NCBI RefSeq assembly: GCF_001468125.1 | Contig: NZ_LNYT01000022.1 | Span: forward strand, 208,160-272,159 | Origin: Legionella rubrilucens | GTDB taxonomy: Bacteria > Pseudomonadota > Gammaproteobacteria > Legionellales > Legionellaceae | Direction: 5' to 3' | Length of the DNA: 64,000 nt | In this document: positions 1-9,303 of the stretch, piece after piece | Numbering within the stretch: position 1 is the first letter of the stretch | How the letters are laid out: each line of letters begins with the position of its first letter | Notes under the pieces: model-generated | Told to the model about the DNA's origin: nothing | What the model saw: only the letters and a program-made list of their open reading frames with translations | Database searches by the model: none | Program-made: the position numbers and the translations under genes

Positions 1-10
1 CGTAAATTTT

Positions 11-1231
11 TTAATTCAGTGTTTCATCCAGCCAATCGTACATGACGGCATTGGCAAACATCACATTTCCAACCTGGCAGTGCGTGCTTGCACCGCTCTC
101 ATCATCAAAGCAATAGCTGCTGCCCTGAACCTGTTTGATAAACGCCTGGCTTTGCCTTTGCGGCTCCTCACCCTCCCCGCTGCCAATCAGGGCCAGCGCC
201 GGGCATTGGATTTGTTTTAGCGCCGCTTCGTCCACTTTAAAGCGGGCGATGTATTCAAATGTTTTGCGAAAGGTTTCTCTGCCGTATCGCTGCATCAGCA
301 TTTCACATTGGAACTTCACCTGACGAGGCATCATATCCTCAGGAATATCCGGCAAATCCTTAACCCCAAAGTCATCGGTTTCAGGTATGTCGCGAAGCGG
401 ATCAATGCCTGCAAACGCCGTCATGTAAGCATAGAGGTCAATAATAGGTGAATTGGCTATTAGGGCACCGAGAGGATGTACATGGCACGCCGCTCGCGTG
501 GCGAAATAGCCGCCAAAGCTAATGCCGCAAAGTGCAATTTTCTCAGGGTTGACTTCTTTAAGAGTAATAAGTCTGTCCATCAACACCTGGATGGCACGTT
601 CATAATCGGGTTTGAAGCAGGACGTTTCATTCACACGCCAGGTATCCATTTGTCCTGGGCCTGCAAATACCACAATATTATAGCCGCGTTCGAGCCCTGC
701 CATGCCGCGCATTAAAAACTCTTCTTCCAGGGTGCCGTCAAATCCACTGACAATGATAAGAGTCTTGTGATTGCGCTTCCCCTTTTTGGGAAAAAAGGCA
801 TAAGCCGGCAGCATTTCACCGTCCAATTCCAACATCAGGGACTCAAAATGATGATCCACGCATCTCATCGCCTGCTGGAAACTGGAGCGGGCCTTAAAGC
901 CTAACTGTTTATGTTCCGGCGTGATGACCGGACTGTAGTATTCGGCAGCCCTGAATGAATTGCATGCCTTAATTAACTGGCCATACGCGCTGACTTTATG
1001 CTGCTTAGCCAAACGGGCAAGCCCATCCTGCAACTGGTGATTGGCCAAGCGGGTAAACACATGAACCCAGTCTTTGGGTTCATTGTCATGGATGTCGTTG
1101 ACTGCAGCAAAACATTCGCCAACGGAGGAAGCGCCATAGGCTGTTGCACCCAACTGGCGCAATAATTGGAAATCCATTTCAGGGTCGGTAAACCCCTGTA
1201 CCTTGATAGACCCCCGCTTAAGATTCGCCAT
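11..1231 (-). CDS. alpha/beta hydrolase, acylaminoacyl-peptidase/FrsA-like
   Basis: Predicted cytosolic serine hydrolase; substrate unknown. The N-terminal ~150 residues are helical. The hydrolase core follows, with an oxyanion-type segment IIVSGFDG near residue 165, the nucleophile elbow GISFGG (Ser near 237) and a late His in GASTHCQ near 385, so a full Ser-Asp-His triad is plausible. Length (~406 aa) suits DUF1100/FrsA-like and COG1506-type hydrolases. I place the start at the ATG at 1231 because GGGGTGAG lies directly upstream; a GTG two codons earlier is possible. No signal peptide is seen. It is divergent from the secreted protein starting at 1337. Confidence 0.8.
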   Translation of the reverse strand: MANLKRGSIKVQGFTDPEMDFQLLRQLGATAYGASSVGECFAAVNDIHDNEPKDWVHVFTRLANHQLQDGLARLAKQHKVSAYGQLIKACNSFRAAEYYSPVITPEHKQLGFKARSSFQQAMRCVDHHFESLMLELDGEMLPAYAFFPKKGKRNHKTLIIVSGFDGTLEEEFLMRGMAGLERGYNIVVFAGPGQMDTWRVNETSCFKPDYERAIQVLMDRLITLKEVNPEKIALCGISFGGYFATRAACHVHPLGALIANSPIIDLYAYMTAFAGIDPLRDIPETDDFGVKDLPDIPEDMMPRQVKFQCEMLMQRYGRETFRKTFEYIARFKVDEAALKQIQCPALALIGSGEGEEPQRQSQAFIKQVQGSSYCFDDESGASTHCQVGNVMFANAVMYDWLDETLN

Positions 1232-1336
1232 ACTCACCCCGATTTTATTTCTAGTGATTAAAATTTAGATTATTGCGCCTCAATTTGCCATCAGCTATGC
1301 TGTGCACAATTAATCACAGTGACCCAAGGATTTGCA

Positions 1337-2143
1337 ATGAGACTATTTTATGCCCTTTTATTTGCCTGCTGTTTAACCCCTCTCTGGGCTGCGCCTTATC
1401 CTTCTAACAATGTGCACCAACACCCCAGTCAGGATCAAGCCCTGGCAAGAGCCTTGCGAATTGGCACGGATACGGATGGCAAACCCCTGTTTCTTTGCCT
1501 GGCCCGCCTGTTCAACAGTACGCAACCGGGGAAAACCTGGGCGGGGTATGGGCGCTGCAATGTGCCGTATGGCGGTAAGGAATACATCGTCAATGATTAC
1601 CAGGTTCCACCAGCCAATGCCTTTGGCAATGTGTTCTGGCAGAATGCAGGCGGTGCGCCGCTGGCCATTGGTCGCGACACCAACGGCAATCCTCTGTTTT
1701 TATGCCAGGCTTATTTCAAGGGCAGTAAACAACCCGGCAAAACCTGGCCTGGTTATAACCACTGCAATATTTCTTATGCGGGACACGAAATTATTACTGA
1801 TAATTACCGTATCCTGGGTTCGGATAGCGGACAGGCCAATTACCACCAGCACGCCAGTCAAAATGCACAGCAACAGTGCATTACCGGACCGTTCAGTAAT
1901 AAAGCCTGCGGTTATAATTGCATCAAATCCATGAATAATGTCGCCTGCGCCCCCTCTCCGGATCAGCAATGCGTCAGTGATAACTTCGGGCGTATTGTCT
2001 GTGGGTATGGTTGCGTGCAGTCACCATTCAAAGTTGCCTGTGCCAGTCGCCGCTCTGAAAATTGTGTCATCAATTCATTTAATGAGATTCGCTGCGGCAG
2101 AAATTGCAGAATGGATAACTTTAACAGGATCCAGTGTAATTAA
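1337..2143 (+). CDS. secreted protein with two DM9/DUF3421-type repeats and a Cys-rich tail
   Basis: Exported protein of unknown function. Residues 1-18 form a signal peptide (MRLFYALLFACCLTPLWA). Two similar ~70-residue units follow (about 40-105 and 110-170), each with the pattern IG-x-D-x-G-P-LFLC, PGKTW-x-GY-x-CN and E-I-x-(D)-Y, which matches the DM9/DUF3421 repeat known mostly from eukaryotes. The last ~90 residues hold three short repeats of the form C-I/V-x-x-x-F-x-x-x-x-CGY/R-x-C, probably disulfide bonded outside the cytosol. AAGGA sits 8 bases upstream of ATG 1337; an in-frame GTG at 1319 is less likely because it would bury the signal peptide. It runs tail to tail with folA. Confidence 0.75.
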   Translation: MRLFYALLFACCLTPLWAAPYPSNNVHQHPSQDQALARALRIGTDTDGKPLFLCLARLFNSTQPGKTWAGYGRCNVPYGGKEYIVNDYQVPPANAFGNVFWQNAGGAPLAIGRDTNGNPLFLCQAYFKGSKQPGKTWPGYNHCNISYAGHEIITDNYRILGSDSGQANYHQHASQNAQQQCITGPFSNKACGYNCIKSMNNVACAPSPDQQCVSDNFGRIVCGYGCVQSPFKVACASRRSENCVINSFNEIRCGRNCRMDNFNRIQCN

Positions 2144-2625
2144 CGCCGTTCATAAGAATAGAATGTAACATCGTAGGGATTTTTCTCATCCGCCTGTCTG
2201 GAAAGCATCTCCAGACAGGACCACTCGTTCTCCTTCCATGACGGAAAAAAGACATCCGCATCAAACAGGTGATGGATGACTGTCAGATAAAGGCGAGTGG
2301 CCAACGGCAAAGCCTGTTCAAAGAGTTCCGCCCCTCCAATAATCATGGCTTCAGGAAACTCCGAAACCTGTTCAAGCGCCTGGGACAGGGATGACACCGT
2401 AACCACATCAGGAATCTTAGACTCCGTGCGGCTGAGAACGATGTTCAGGCGACCCGGCAATGGCCGGCCAATCGAGGCAAAGGTTTTCCTGCCCATAATA
2501 ATCGGTTTGCCCATGGTGATTTTTTTAAAATGAGCCAAATCAGCGGGAAGATGGCAGAGCAACTGATTGTTTTTACCCAGGCCGCGATTTTCATCCACAG
2601 CGGCAATGAGACTGATAATGGTCAT
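2140..2625 (-). CDS. folA: dihydrofolate reductase
   Basis: Reduces dihydrofolate to tetrahydrofolate with NADPH. At 161 aa it has the usual length. Visible family motifs are IAAVDENRGLGKNNQLL at the N-terminus, the substrate loop LP-A-D-L-x-x-F-K, the NADPH-binding GR-K-T-F and G-RPLPGR segments, and IIGGAELF near residue 95. The start ATG overlaps the pdxA stop (ATGA), so folA is translationally coupled as the last gene of surA-pdxA-folA. In E. coli folA lies further down the same neighbourhood after rsmA and apaGH; those genes are absent here. Confidence 0.95.
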   Translation of the reverse strand: MTIISLIAAVDENRGLGKNNQLLCHLPADLAHFKKITMGKPIIMGRKTFASIGRPLPGRLNIVLSRTESKIPDVVTVSSLSQALEQVSEFPEAMIIGGAELFEQALPLATRLYLTVIHHLFDADVFFPSWKENEWSCLEMLSRQADEKNPYDVTFYSYERR

Positions 2626-3599
2626 GAATGGCCTCTCGCTCGAACCATGGTCAACGCCGTGCGTACCGCAGCGAACAGGCTTCCTGTGTCGGCATGGCCT
2701 GTTCCGGCCAGTTCCAACGCCGTGCCGTGATCCACTGACGTACGAATGATGGGCAAACCTAATGTGATATTCACAGCATGATTAAAACCAGCATACTTAA
2801 GCACAGGCAATCCCTGATCATGGTACATGGTCAGATAAACATCGCATTGGTCAGCCTTTTGTGTTGCAAACAGGGTATCCGCGGGAAAAGGCCCACTCAC
2901 ATTAATGCCCTGTTGACGTAAGGAAGCCAGCGCGGGTTCAATAATATCAATCTCCTCTCGACCCAGGTACCCGCCTTCCCCGGCGTGAGGATTGAGTCCG
3001 GCAACAGCAATCCGCGGTTCTCGAATACCAAAATCCCTTTGCAGAGACTGATGAACCTGTCTGGCCACGCCAATGATCAAATCCTGGTTTATTGCCCGCG
3101 GCACCGCACTTAAAGGCAGATGGGTGGTCACCAGAGCGACCTTCATGGCTTCACAGGCCAGCATCATAACGACCTCATTGACACCAAAATAATCAGCAAA
3201 AAATTCGGTGTGGCCAGTGAATGGAATACCGGCTTCATTGATGATGGCTTTGTGAACCGGCGCTGTCACCAGCGCCGAGAATTCACCTGCAAGGCAAGCT
3301 TTGGCACTTGCCGTCAACAGATCCAACACGTAAAGGGCATTGCGTGCATCAAGTTGCCCCGCGACGACTGGTGCAGGACAGGGTAACGATAACACCGTGA
3401 GTTGCCCGGGTTGGGCATGGAGAGGGACTTGAGGGTGGTAATCCTGAATTTCAACATCTAAACCGAGCATTTTGCCGCGCTGCTTTAAAAGCTGTTTATC
3501 ACCGATTACAACGAGGGGTAATTCAAGTCCGGCCAACGAAAGACACAAATCAGGTCCTATACCAGCCGGTTCACCGCTGCTGACCAGCAGCGGCTTCAT
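2622..3599 (-). CDS. pdxA: 4-hydroxythreonine-4-phosphate dehydrogenase
   Basis: Pyridoxal 5'-phosphate biosynthesis: NAD-dependent oxidation of 4-phosphohydroxy-L-threonine. 325 aa, typical length. The N-terminal GEPAGIGPDL, the metal ligand His in GHTEFFAD (near 139), GLNPHAGEGG and the MYHDQGLPVLK segment are PdxA hallmarks. Both ends overlap neighbours by ATGA (surA upstream, folA downstream), so the three genes are almost certainly one transcript with coupled translation. Confidence 0.96.
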   Translation of the reverse strand: MKPLLVSSGEPAGIGPDLCLSLAGLELPLVVIGDKQLLKQRGKMLGLDVEIQDYHPQVPLHAQPGQLTVLSLPCPAPVVAGQLDARNALYVLDLLTASAKACLAGEFSALVTAPVHKAIINEAGIPFTGHTEFFADYFGVNEVVMMLACEAMKVALVTTHLPLSAVPRAINQDLIIGVARQVHQSLQRDFGIREPRIAVAGLNPHAGEGGYLGREEIDIIEPALASLRQQGINVSGPFPADTLFATQKADQCDVYLTMYHDQGLPVLKYAGFNHAVNITLGLPIIRTSVDHGTALELAGTGHADTGSLFAAVRTALTMVRARGHS

Positions 3600-4879
3600 G
3601 CTAAATCCTTATCCAGAATTTTAACATAAGCATCCGCTCTTAAATGCTGCTGCCAGTTTTGCACCGCCTCGGTAAATTTACGCTGCTGCAGAAAGGCGCG
3701 AACCTGTTGCCTTTTGAATGTTTCGGTGTCATCGACCTTTTTACGGCCAAGAACCTGAATGATATGCCAGCCAAAGACCGATTTAACCGGTTTGCTGATC
3801 TTGTTAATGGGCAAGGCATCCATGGCTTTTTCAAATTCCATCACCAGTTCACCGGAATTAACCCAACCTAAATCGCCGCCTTTTACTGCACTCGCCGCAT
3901 CCAGCGAATACTGCTTGGCCATGTGAGCAAAATCTTTACCCGATTTCAATTGCTGGTACAGATTATTGGCCTGCTTTTCCGCTTCAACCGCTGTCATGCT
4001 GGCATCCTGTTTCAGCAGGATATGGCGTACATGGGTCTTCACGACTTCATGCTTCTGCTCTGCCCCGCCAATAGCAATCAGCCGAATCAGCTGGAAACCG
4101 TTCCCTGTACGAATGGGACCGGCAATCTGGCCGGTTTTCATGTTCACCACCTGTTTGGCAAAGACTTCAGGCAATTCCGCCAAATGACGCATGCCCAAAT
4201 CGCCCCCTTCCAAGGCAAACTCACCGCTTGATTCGGCAATCGCCAAACGGTTGAAGTCCTCCCCTTTTTTGATTTTGGCCAATAATTCCTTCGCCTTTTG
4301 GCGGGCTTTATTTAATTGTTCAGTCGTCGGCTCTTCCGGCAACGGGATGACAATGTTCTGCAAGTGATAGGTAAATTGGGTTTTATCCTGAAATTGCGCT
4401 GTTTTAAGATAGTCTTCAACCTGCTCATTGCTGATGGCTGACACGTCCTTGCCCACAGCTTTCTGCTGCACGCGGCTGATTAAAATTTCCTTGCGAATGT
4501 TTTCGCGATAGCTCTGCCAGCTGATCCCCTGACGCGTTAATTCTTCACGCAATTCAGTGAGAGTCAGGTGGTTATTGGCGGCAATCTTGTTGATGGCCTC
4601 ATTCAGCTCCGTGCTGTCGACCGTCATGTCGTTCTGCTTAGCCAGCTGCAATTGCAAATCCACATCAATCAAATGCTGCAATACTTGTTTGCGCAGGGTT
4701 TTTTCAGGCGGCATCTGCATTTTTCTGGCTTGCATTTGCTGACGCAGTGCTTCCACCTGAGTATTGAGTTCGCTTGAGGTAATGACGCCGTCATTGACAA
4801 TAGCCACCACGCTGTCTAAAGGCTGAGCTAAGGCAAGGGTTGGCAGTAACATGGCCAAAGAGACAATCCGCTTTAACAT
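3596..4879 (-). CDS. surA: periplasmic peptidyl-prolyl isomerase and chaperone SurA
   Basis: Periplasmic chaperone for unfolded outer-membrane proteins, including LptD. The start at 4879 is supported by GAGGA 7 bases upstream and by the signal peptide MLKRIVSLAMLLPTLALA that begins there. After an N-terminal SurA core (about 20-160) two parvulin/PPIC domains follow; each has the GGDLG turn and ends in G-F/W-x-x-I-x-V/L. The length of 427 aa matches E. coli SurA (428). It lies 91 bases after lptD and overlaps pdxA. Confidence 0.96.
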   Translation of the reverse strand: MLKRIVSLAMLLPTLALAQPLDSVVAIVNDGVITSSELNTQVEALRQQMQARKMQMPPEKTLRKQVLQHLIDVDLQLQLAKQNDMTVDSTELNEAINKIAANNHLTLTELREELTRQGISWQSYRENIRKEILISRVQQKAVGKDVSAISNEQVEDYLKTAQFQDKTQFTYHLQNIVIPLPEEPTTEQLNKARQKAKELLAKIKKGEDFNRLAIAESSGEFALEGGDLGMRHLAELPEVFAKQVVNMKTGQIAGPIRTGNGFQLIRLIAIGGAEQKHEVVKTHVRHILLKQDASMTAVEAEKQANNLYQQLKSGKDFAHMAKQYSLDAASAVKGGDLGWVNSGELVMEFEKAMDALPINKISKPVKSVFGWHIIQVLGRKKVDDTETFKRQQVRAFLQQRKFTEAVQNWQQHLRADAYVKILDKDLA

Positions 4880-4969
4880 CCAATTTTCCTCTAAATTGTT
4901 TTTTTGCCGCCATTTTGGTTTATTTATAACCAAAAAACAAGCTTTGATTAATTAAACGCCATTATGCCT

Positions 4970-7534
4970 TCATTGATGAAAAGTATCCACATAGCTCGGC
5001 AAATATGTGCGAATCATGCCGATGGGATCGCTGTATCCCAATGAGCCTAAGCCTTTTAACAGAAACTGTAAATAAACATGGTTGTTGTATTGAGGTTGAA
5101 GGGTATTACTCAGGCTTTGGAAAGAACGTCCTCCGACCAGTCGCACAGCCCAACAACAATTATCGTACTGCACGCCCAGAAAGGACAGCATTTCATAACG
5201 TTTGCTGATGTTGTAACTGAATGCGCCGAGCGTGCTCCATCGATCATTGAATGGCCAGGCATAGGATACCGTGGCCTGATGCAATGGATTTTTCTGAGGT
5301 TTAACCGTACTGCGTGCCACCTGAGTGATATCGCCATTAACCAGGTAGGTATACCCTACATTAATAATGCGGTTAGCCTCGGGCTGATAGTGAAAATAGA
5401 CATTGCTGTTATCGGTACTGCGGGTATAGGGATCCCACACGTAATCGCTGGTCACAGTCCACACAGGATTAAAACGGTACATGCCTCTCGTAGCCACAGG
5501 GGAAAAATCAGCCAGTGGTGATAAATAACCCAGCAATGTCGGCGGATCGATGCAATCCGGCTTGCCGGGACGATTGCGGCAAAGCTGGACTCGCCTGTCT
5601 TCAAAATAACGGATTTGTCCTACCGTCACCTGGGCTTTTTCAACCCCGGATTCATCCGCAATCCATCGTGAGGTGAGGCCATAAGCCAATTGATTGGCAT
5701 CGCTGATGCGATCGTAGCCGGAAAAACGATTCGCACGAAAAACCTGATCCGTATTAAAAATCATGTAGGCTGAATCAAAAACCGGTATCTCGGACTGATC
5801 CACAAAAGGCGTATAAAGATAATAAAGCCTGGGCTCCAGCGTTTGAGTAAATGAACGATTCATTATCCTCAGGGGACGGTCAAAATAAAGACCTCCGTCT
5901 GCGCTTAAGCGGGGAATAGTGGGGCTGAATTCAGAATCAGGCATAACCCCGTTTCCCTGGATATTGTAATAATTCTGCACCAACTCAACCGTTGGCGTGA
6001 AATACCCCCAAGGTTTCATCTGCGGCAAGGAAAGCACAGGATTGAAATGATAACGCGGCCCTTCCGGTTGCTCGGTGAAACTGTTATCAGGCCAGTGGAA
6101 TTGATCAAACTGATTATGCAAAATCAAATTGCCGTTAAACGGCAGGTCGTTGTAGTTGCCTAAGGCCACCAATTGCGGCAGACGCTCATAAATGTCGCTG
6201 ACAGGCGTCTGGTTAACCGGCTGCAGGGTCTGGTAACTTTGCAGGGTTGAGCGGAACAGCCAGTGATCCGTGGTATAGATTAAATCCCCCTGACGCAACA
6301 ACTGCCTCTCGGTCAGCACCGACAGATTGCTGCTGAAATCCTGTAGAAAATAATCGTCCGACACCTGTTGGTAATTAATCCGCAGGCGAAGGTTTGGAGC
6401 CAGCCGGGTGATGTCATTGTATTGCAGGGACCAGCGATTACTGGATTCGTTACGCAACGCCGGAAATTCCAGTTCGTTATCGCGCAGAAACTGGTTATAG
6501 GCACGATCCTGAGGTAAAAAGCGTCCGTTAAAAATACCCGTTGAGTTTTCGGTCAGATAACGGAATTGCCCACCCAGCATCACACCGCGGCGCGTGTAAA
6601 TCTCGGGGGTTATCGTGGCGTCATAATTAGGCGCCATATTCCAGTAATACGGCAGGGCAAAATTAAACCCTCCAATGTTGGATGAACCCAGTGTAGGCAG
6701 CAGGAACCCTGATTTTCTGTCTTTGGAAGTGGGGAAACTTAAATAAGGCGTATAAAACACAGGAACATCCCTGACGCGCAAACGGGCATGACGGGCAACG
6801 CCGGTGGCGGTGGAGTCATCCAGCGCAATGGAATCGGCTTCAATCTGCCAGGCTTTATCCTGCGGGGCGCAGGTGGTGTAAGTTGCCTTTTTTAAAAAAT
6901 AATCCTTGTTGGCAAAGCGTTCAATAAAGCTGGCCCGCCCCCAGGCCGGTAAAGAAGCGCTGGGGCGGGGTGAATTAAAGCGGTATAACACGTCTTCTGC
7001 CTGTCCGGAGCGATCCGATGGATTGATGTTTACTTTTCTGGCAATCATCAGGCGCCCGGGCTCAAGGTAATTGACCCGGCCTAACAATTCAATGCGGTTA
7101 ACCTGATTGGTTTTGGCGTCACGGTACACATAAGCGGTCTCGGCATTGACAATGCGGCCGGTTTGATGGACCTCGACATTGCCCTTCAATGTTGAGCGGC
7201 CCTGATTGTAAAAGGACACTTCATCCGCCTGAATACGGATTTCATCGTCTTCAGCCAACGGCTCAACATCCACCGGGCGGTAGGCCCCCCGACACATCGG
7301 CAACGCCGAACTCTCTTCCCAACCTAAACATTGGGCAATTCTGGCCCGAAGCATGGGATCAAGCACTGCCTCGCGTGGAATGATACAGGCCTGCACCGGT
7401 TCAAGCCAGGTTTCTGCCGCACTGGAAGCGTCCTGGTAAAGCAGGATCCCGAGCGTTATCAGGAAGAACCCCGCTGCTGCAACCGGCTTTAAACCGCGCG
7501 GCATTAATCGATAATATCTAATGTTCACCGTCAC
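4970..7534 (-). CDS. lptD: LPS-assembly protein LptD
   Basis: Outer-membrane beta-barrel that inserts lipopolysaccharide with LptE. Order: N-terminal hydrophobic export segment (VAAAGFFLITLGILLY), OstA/LptA-like jellyroll (about 100-220), then a long aromatic-rich barrel ending in a C-terminal F-H-Q. The paired cysteines in YDNCCWAVR near the C-terminus and Cys residues in the N-terminal part (CIIPRE, QCLGW, CRGAY) fit the disulfides that mature LptD needs. A GTG at 7534 has AAGG upstream; ATG 7504 is an alternative that also keeps the export signal. Divergent from amgK, upstream of surA. Confidence 0.95.
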   Translation of the reverse strand: MTVNIRYYRLMPRGLKPVAAAGFFLITLGILLYQDASSAAETWLEPVQACIIPREAVLDPMLRARIAQCLGWEESSALPMCRGAYRPVDVEPLAEDDEIRIQADEVSFYNQGRSTLKGNVEVHQTGRIVNAETAYVYRDAKTNQVNRIELLGRVNYLEPGRLMIARKVNINPSDRSGQAEDVLYRFNSPRPSASLPAWGRASFIERFANKDYFLKKATYTTCAPQDKAWQIEADSIALDDSTATGVARHARLRVRDVPVFYTPYLSFPTSKDRKSGFLLPTLGSSNIGGFNFALPYYWNMAPNYDATITPEIYTRRGVMLGGQFRYLTENSTGIFNGRFLPQDRAYNQFLRDNELEFPALRNESSNRWSLQYNDITRLAPNLRLRINYQQVSDDYFLQDFSSNLSVLTERQLLRQGDLIYTTDHWLFRSTLQSYQTLQPVNQTPVSDIYERLPQLVALGNYNDLPFNGNLILHNQFDQFHWPDNSFTEQPEGPRYHFNPVLSLPQMKPWGYFTPTVELVQNYYNIQGNGVMPDSEFSPTIPRLSADGGLYFDRPLRIMNRSFTQTLEPRLYYLYTPFVDQSEIPVFDSAYMIFNTDQVFRANRFSGYDRISDANQLAYGLTSRWIADESGVEKAQVTVGQIRYFEDRRVQLCRNRPGKPDCIDPPTLLGYLSPLADFSPVATRGMYRFNPVWTVTSDYVWDPYTRSTDNSNVYFHYQPEANRIINVGYTYLVNGDITQVARSTVKPQKNPLHQATVSYAWPFNDRWSTLGAFSYNISKRYEMLSFLGVQYDNCCWAVRLVGGRSFQSLSNTLQPQYNNHVYLQFLLKGLGSLGYSDPIGMIRTYLPSYVDTFHQ

Positions 7535-7623
7535 CAAAATACCTTATGATCCTGGTGCACATTGTGCACAGTCATTTAAACGCCCCTGATATTTTCAGTC
7601 AGGCAATGGGTTTGGAGTATAAC

Positions 7624-8601
7624 ATGCAACATCGTCAAAGCGCACTGAGCAAATGGCTTCAGAGCGTGCTTCCGCGGCAACACTATGAGTTAGTGTCTTT
7701 AACCGGGGATGCAAGCTTCAGACGCTACTATCGTCTCCATTATAACGGCATTAGCCGCATCGTCATGGATGCGCCCCCGGATAAGGAAACCATGAGGCCG
7801 TTTTTGCTGGTTGGCGATTTATTACGACAGGCCGGTGTCAGGACACCCACAGTGTATGCCTGCGATGAAGCCCAGGGATTTGCCATGCTCGACGATTTTG
7901 GCGACACCCTGTTGCTCTCGCAGTTGACGCCCGATCGTGCAGACTCGCTTTACCGTCAGGCGCTTGCCAGTTTAATCGTTATGCAGCAATGCGCTACGGC
8001 CAGCCCTCGCTTTTTGCTCCCCTCCTTTGACCAGTCCTTCATGCGGCAGGAGTTAGGGTTGTTCTCCACCTGGTTTCTCGACAGCTATTTGAAACTTGAA
8101 CTGACTTCGGCTGAACAGACCATGCTTGAACAAACCTTTGACTGGTTAATGACTGAAATCAGCCGTCTGCCTCAGGTTTTTATCCACCGGGATTATCACT
8201 CCCGTAACATCATGATTCTTGAATCGGGGGAATTGGGCATTATTGATTTTCAGGATGCCATGAGAGGCCCGCTAACCTATGATTTGGTGTCGCTGCTTAA
8301 AGATTGCTACGTCCAATGGCCCTGTGAGCAGGTTCGTGATTGGGTTCACTGTTTTCACGCCCAGTCCGTCATTGCCCAACAATTACCGTTTCAGGATTTT
8401 TTCCGCGCTTTCGAGTTATGCGGTCTGCAGCGGCACCTGAAAGTTCTGGGTGTTTTTTCGCGCCTGTTTATCCGCGACCACAAGCCAGGCTACTTAAACG
8501 ACTTACCGCTGACTATGCATTATACCCTGGCCTTCCTTGAATCCTGCGAAGAATTACAGCCCTTTTACCAATTCATGCAACGCAGGATTCAACTACCATG
8601 A
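7624..8601 (+). CDS. amgK: N-acetylmuramate/N-acetylglucosamine kinase
   Basis: Aminoglycoside-phosphotransferase-fold sugar kinase that phosphorylates the anomeric carbon of MurNAc and GlcNAc in the peptidoglycan-recycling shortcut described in Pseudomonas. The catalytic loop FIHRDYHSRN (HxDxxxxN, near residue 195) and metal-binding IIDFQDA are intact. The start at 7624 has GGAG 8 bases upstream and gives 325 aa, the family length. The stop overlaps the murU start by 4 bases. The same amgK-murU pair beside lptD is known from Pseudomonas, which supports the assignment. Confidence 0.9.
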   Translation: MQHRQSALSKWLQSVLPRQHYELVSLTGDASFRRYYRLHYNGISRIVMDAPPDKETMRPFLLVGDLLRQAGVRTPTVYACDEAQGFAMLDDFGDTLLLSQLTPDRADSLYRQALASLIVMQQCATASPRFLLPSFDQSFMRQELGLFSTWFLDSYLKLELTSAEQTMLEQTFDWLMTEISRLPQVFIHRDYHSRNIMILESGELGIIDFQDAMRGPLTYDLVSLLKDCYVQWPCEQVRDWVHCFHAQSVIAQQLPFQDFFRAFELCGLQRHLKVLGVFSRLFIRDHKPGYLNDLPLTMHYTLAFLESCEELQPFYQFMQRRIQLP

Positions 8602-9260
8602 AAACAGCGATGATTTTAGCGGCTGGACGCGGTGAACGTTTAAAGCCAGTAACACTTTATACCCCTAAAGCCATGTGCCGGGTCCAGGGTATACCACTCA
8701 TTGAACGCCATGTGGTTAATCTTGCGCGGGCAGGATTTGAAAAAATCATTATCAACCATGCCTACTTAGGCGGACAGATTCGCCACCATCTTGGCGATGG
8801 CCGGCGTTTTGGAGTGGCTATCCATTATTCCCCGGAACCCCCAGGTGGACTTGAAACCGGTGGCGGCATTCACAATGCGCTTAGTCTGTTGGGCGATGAA
8901 CCGTTCCTCACCGTCAATGCCGATATCATTACCCATTACGATTTCACCCGTCTGGCCCTGCCTCAGGGTTCACTGCTGCATCTCGTGCTGGTACCCAACC
9001 CCGCCCATAATCAGGCGGGAGATTTTGGTTTGACAGCAGAAGGCCGGTTAACCAATGATCGGGTTTACACCTATCCGGGAATTGCCTGTTATCATCCTCA
9101 GGCGCTTAAGCATTGCCTGCCAGGACGCTACTCGATAGTACCGCTGATGCGTGCCCTGACGAGAAACCAGCAGGCCACAGGGGAATTGTTCCGGGGCGTA
9201 TGGCTGGACATCGGCTCGACCGACAGGCTCAACCAGGCCAAAACCGCGGCCTGTGACTAA
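8598..9260 (+). CDS. murU: N-acetylmuramate 1-phosphate uridylyltransferase
   Basis: Makes UDP-MurNAc from MurNAc-1-phosphate and UTP, the step after AmgK, bypassing de novo UDP-MurNAc synthesis and so its fosfomycin-sensitive step. 220 aa. The nucleotidyltransferase signature LAAGRGERLKPVT with PKAM follows the start; the catalytic Asp lies in NADIITH (near 108). The ATGA overlap with amgK shows coupled translation. Confidence 0.92.
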   Translation: MKTAMILAAGRGERLKPVTLYTPKAMCRVQGIPLIERHVVNLARAGFEKIIINHAYLGGQIRHHLGDGRRFGVAIHYSPEPPGGLETGGGIHNALSLLGDEPFLTVNADIITHYDFTRLALPQGSLLHLVLVPNPAHNQAGDFGLTAEGRLTNDRVYTYPGIACYHPQALKHCLPGRYSIVPLMRALTRNQQATGELFRGVWLDIGSTDRLNQAKTAACD

Positions 9261-9303
9261 CCTGACTTTCCCAATTTATCAAGGGTGACTCCGGGACAGG
9301 TGA

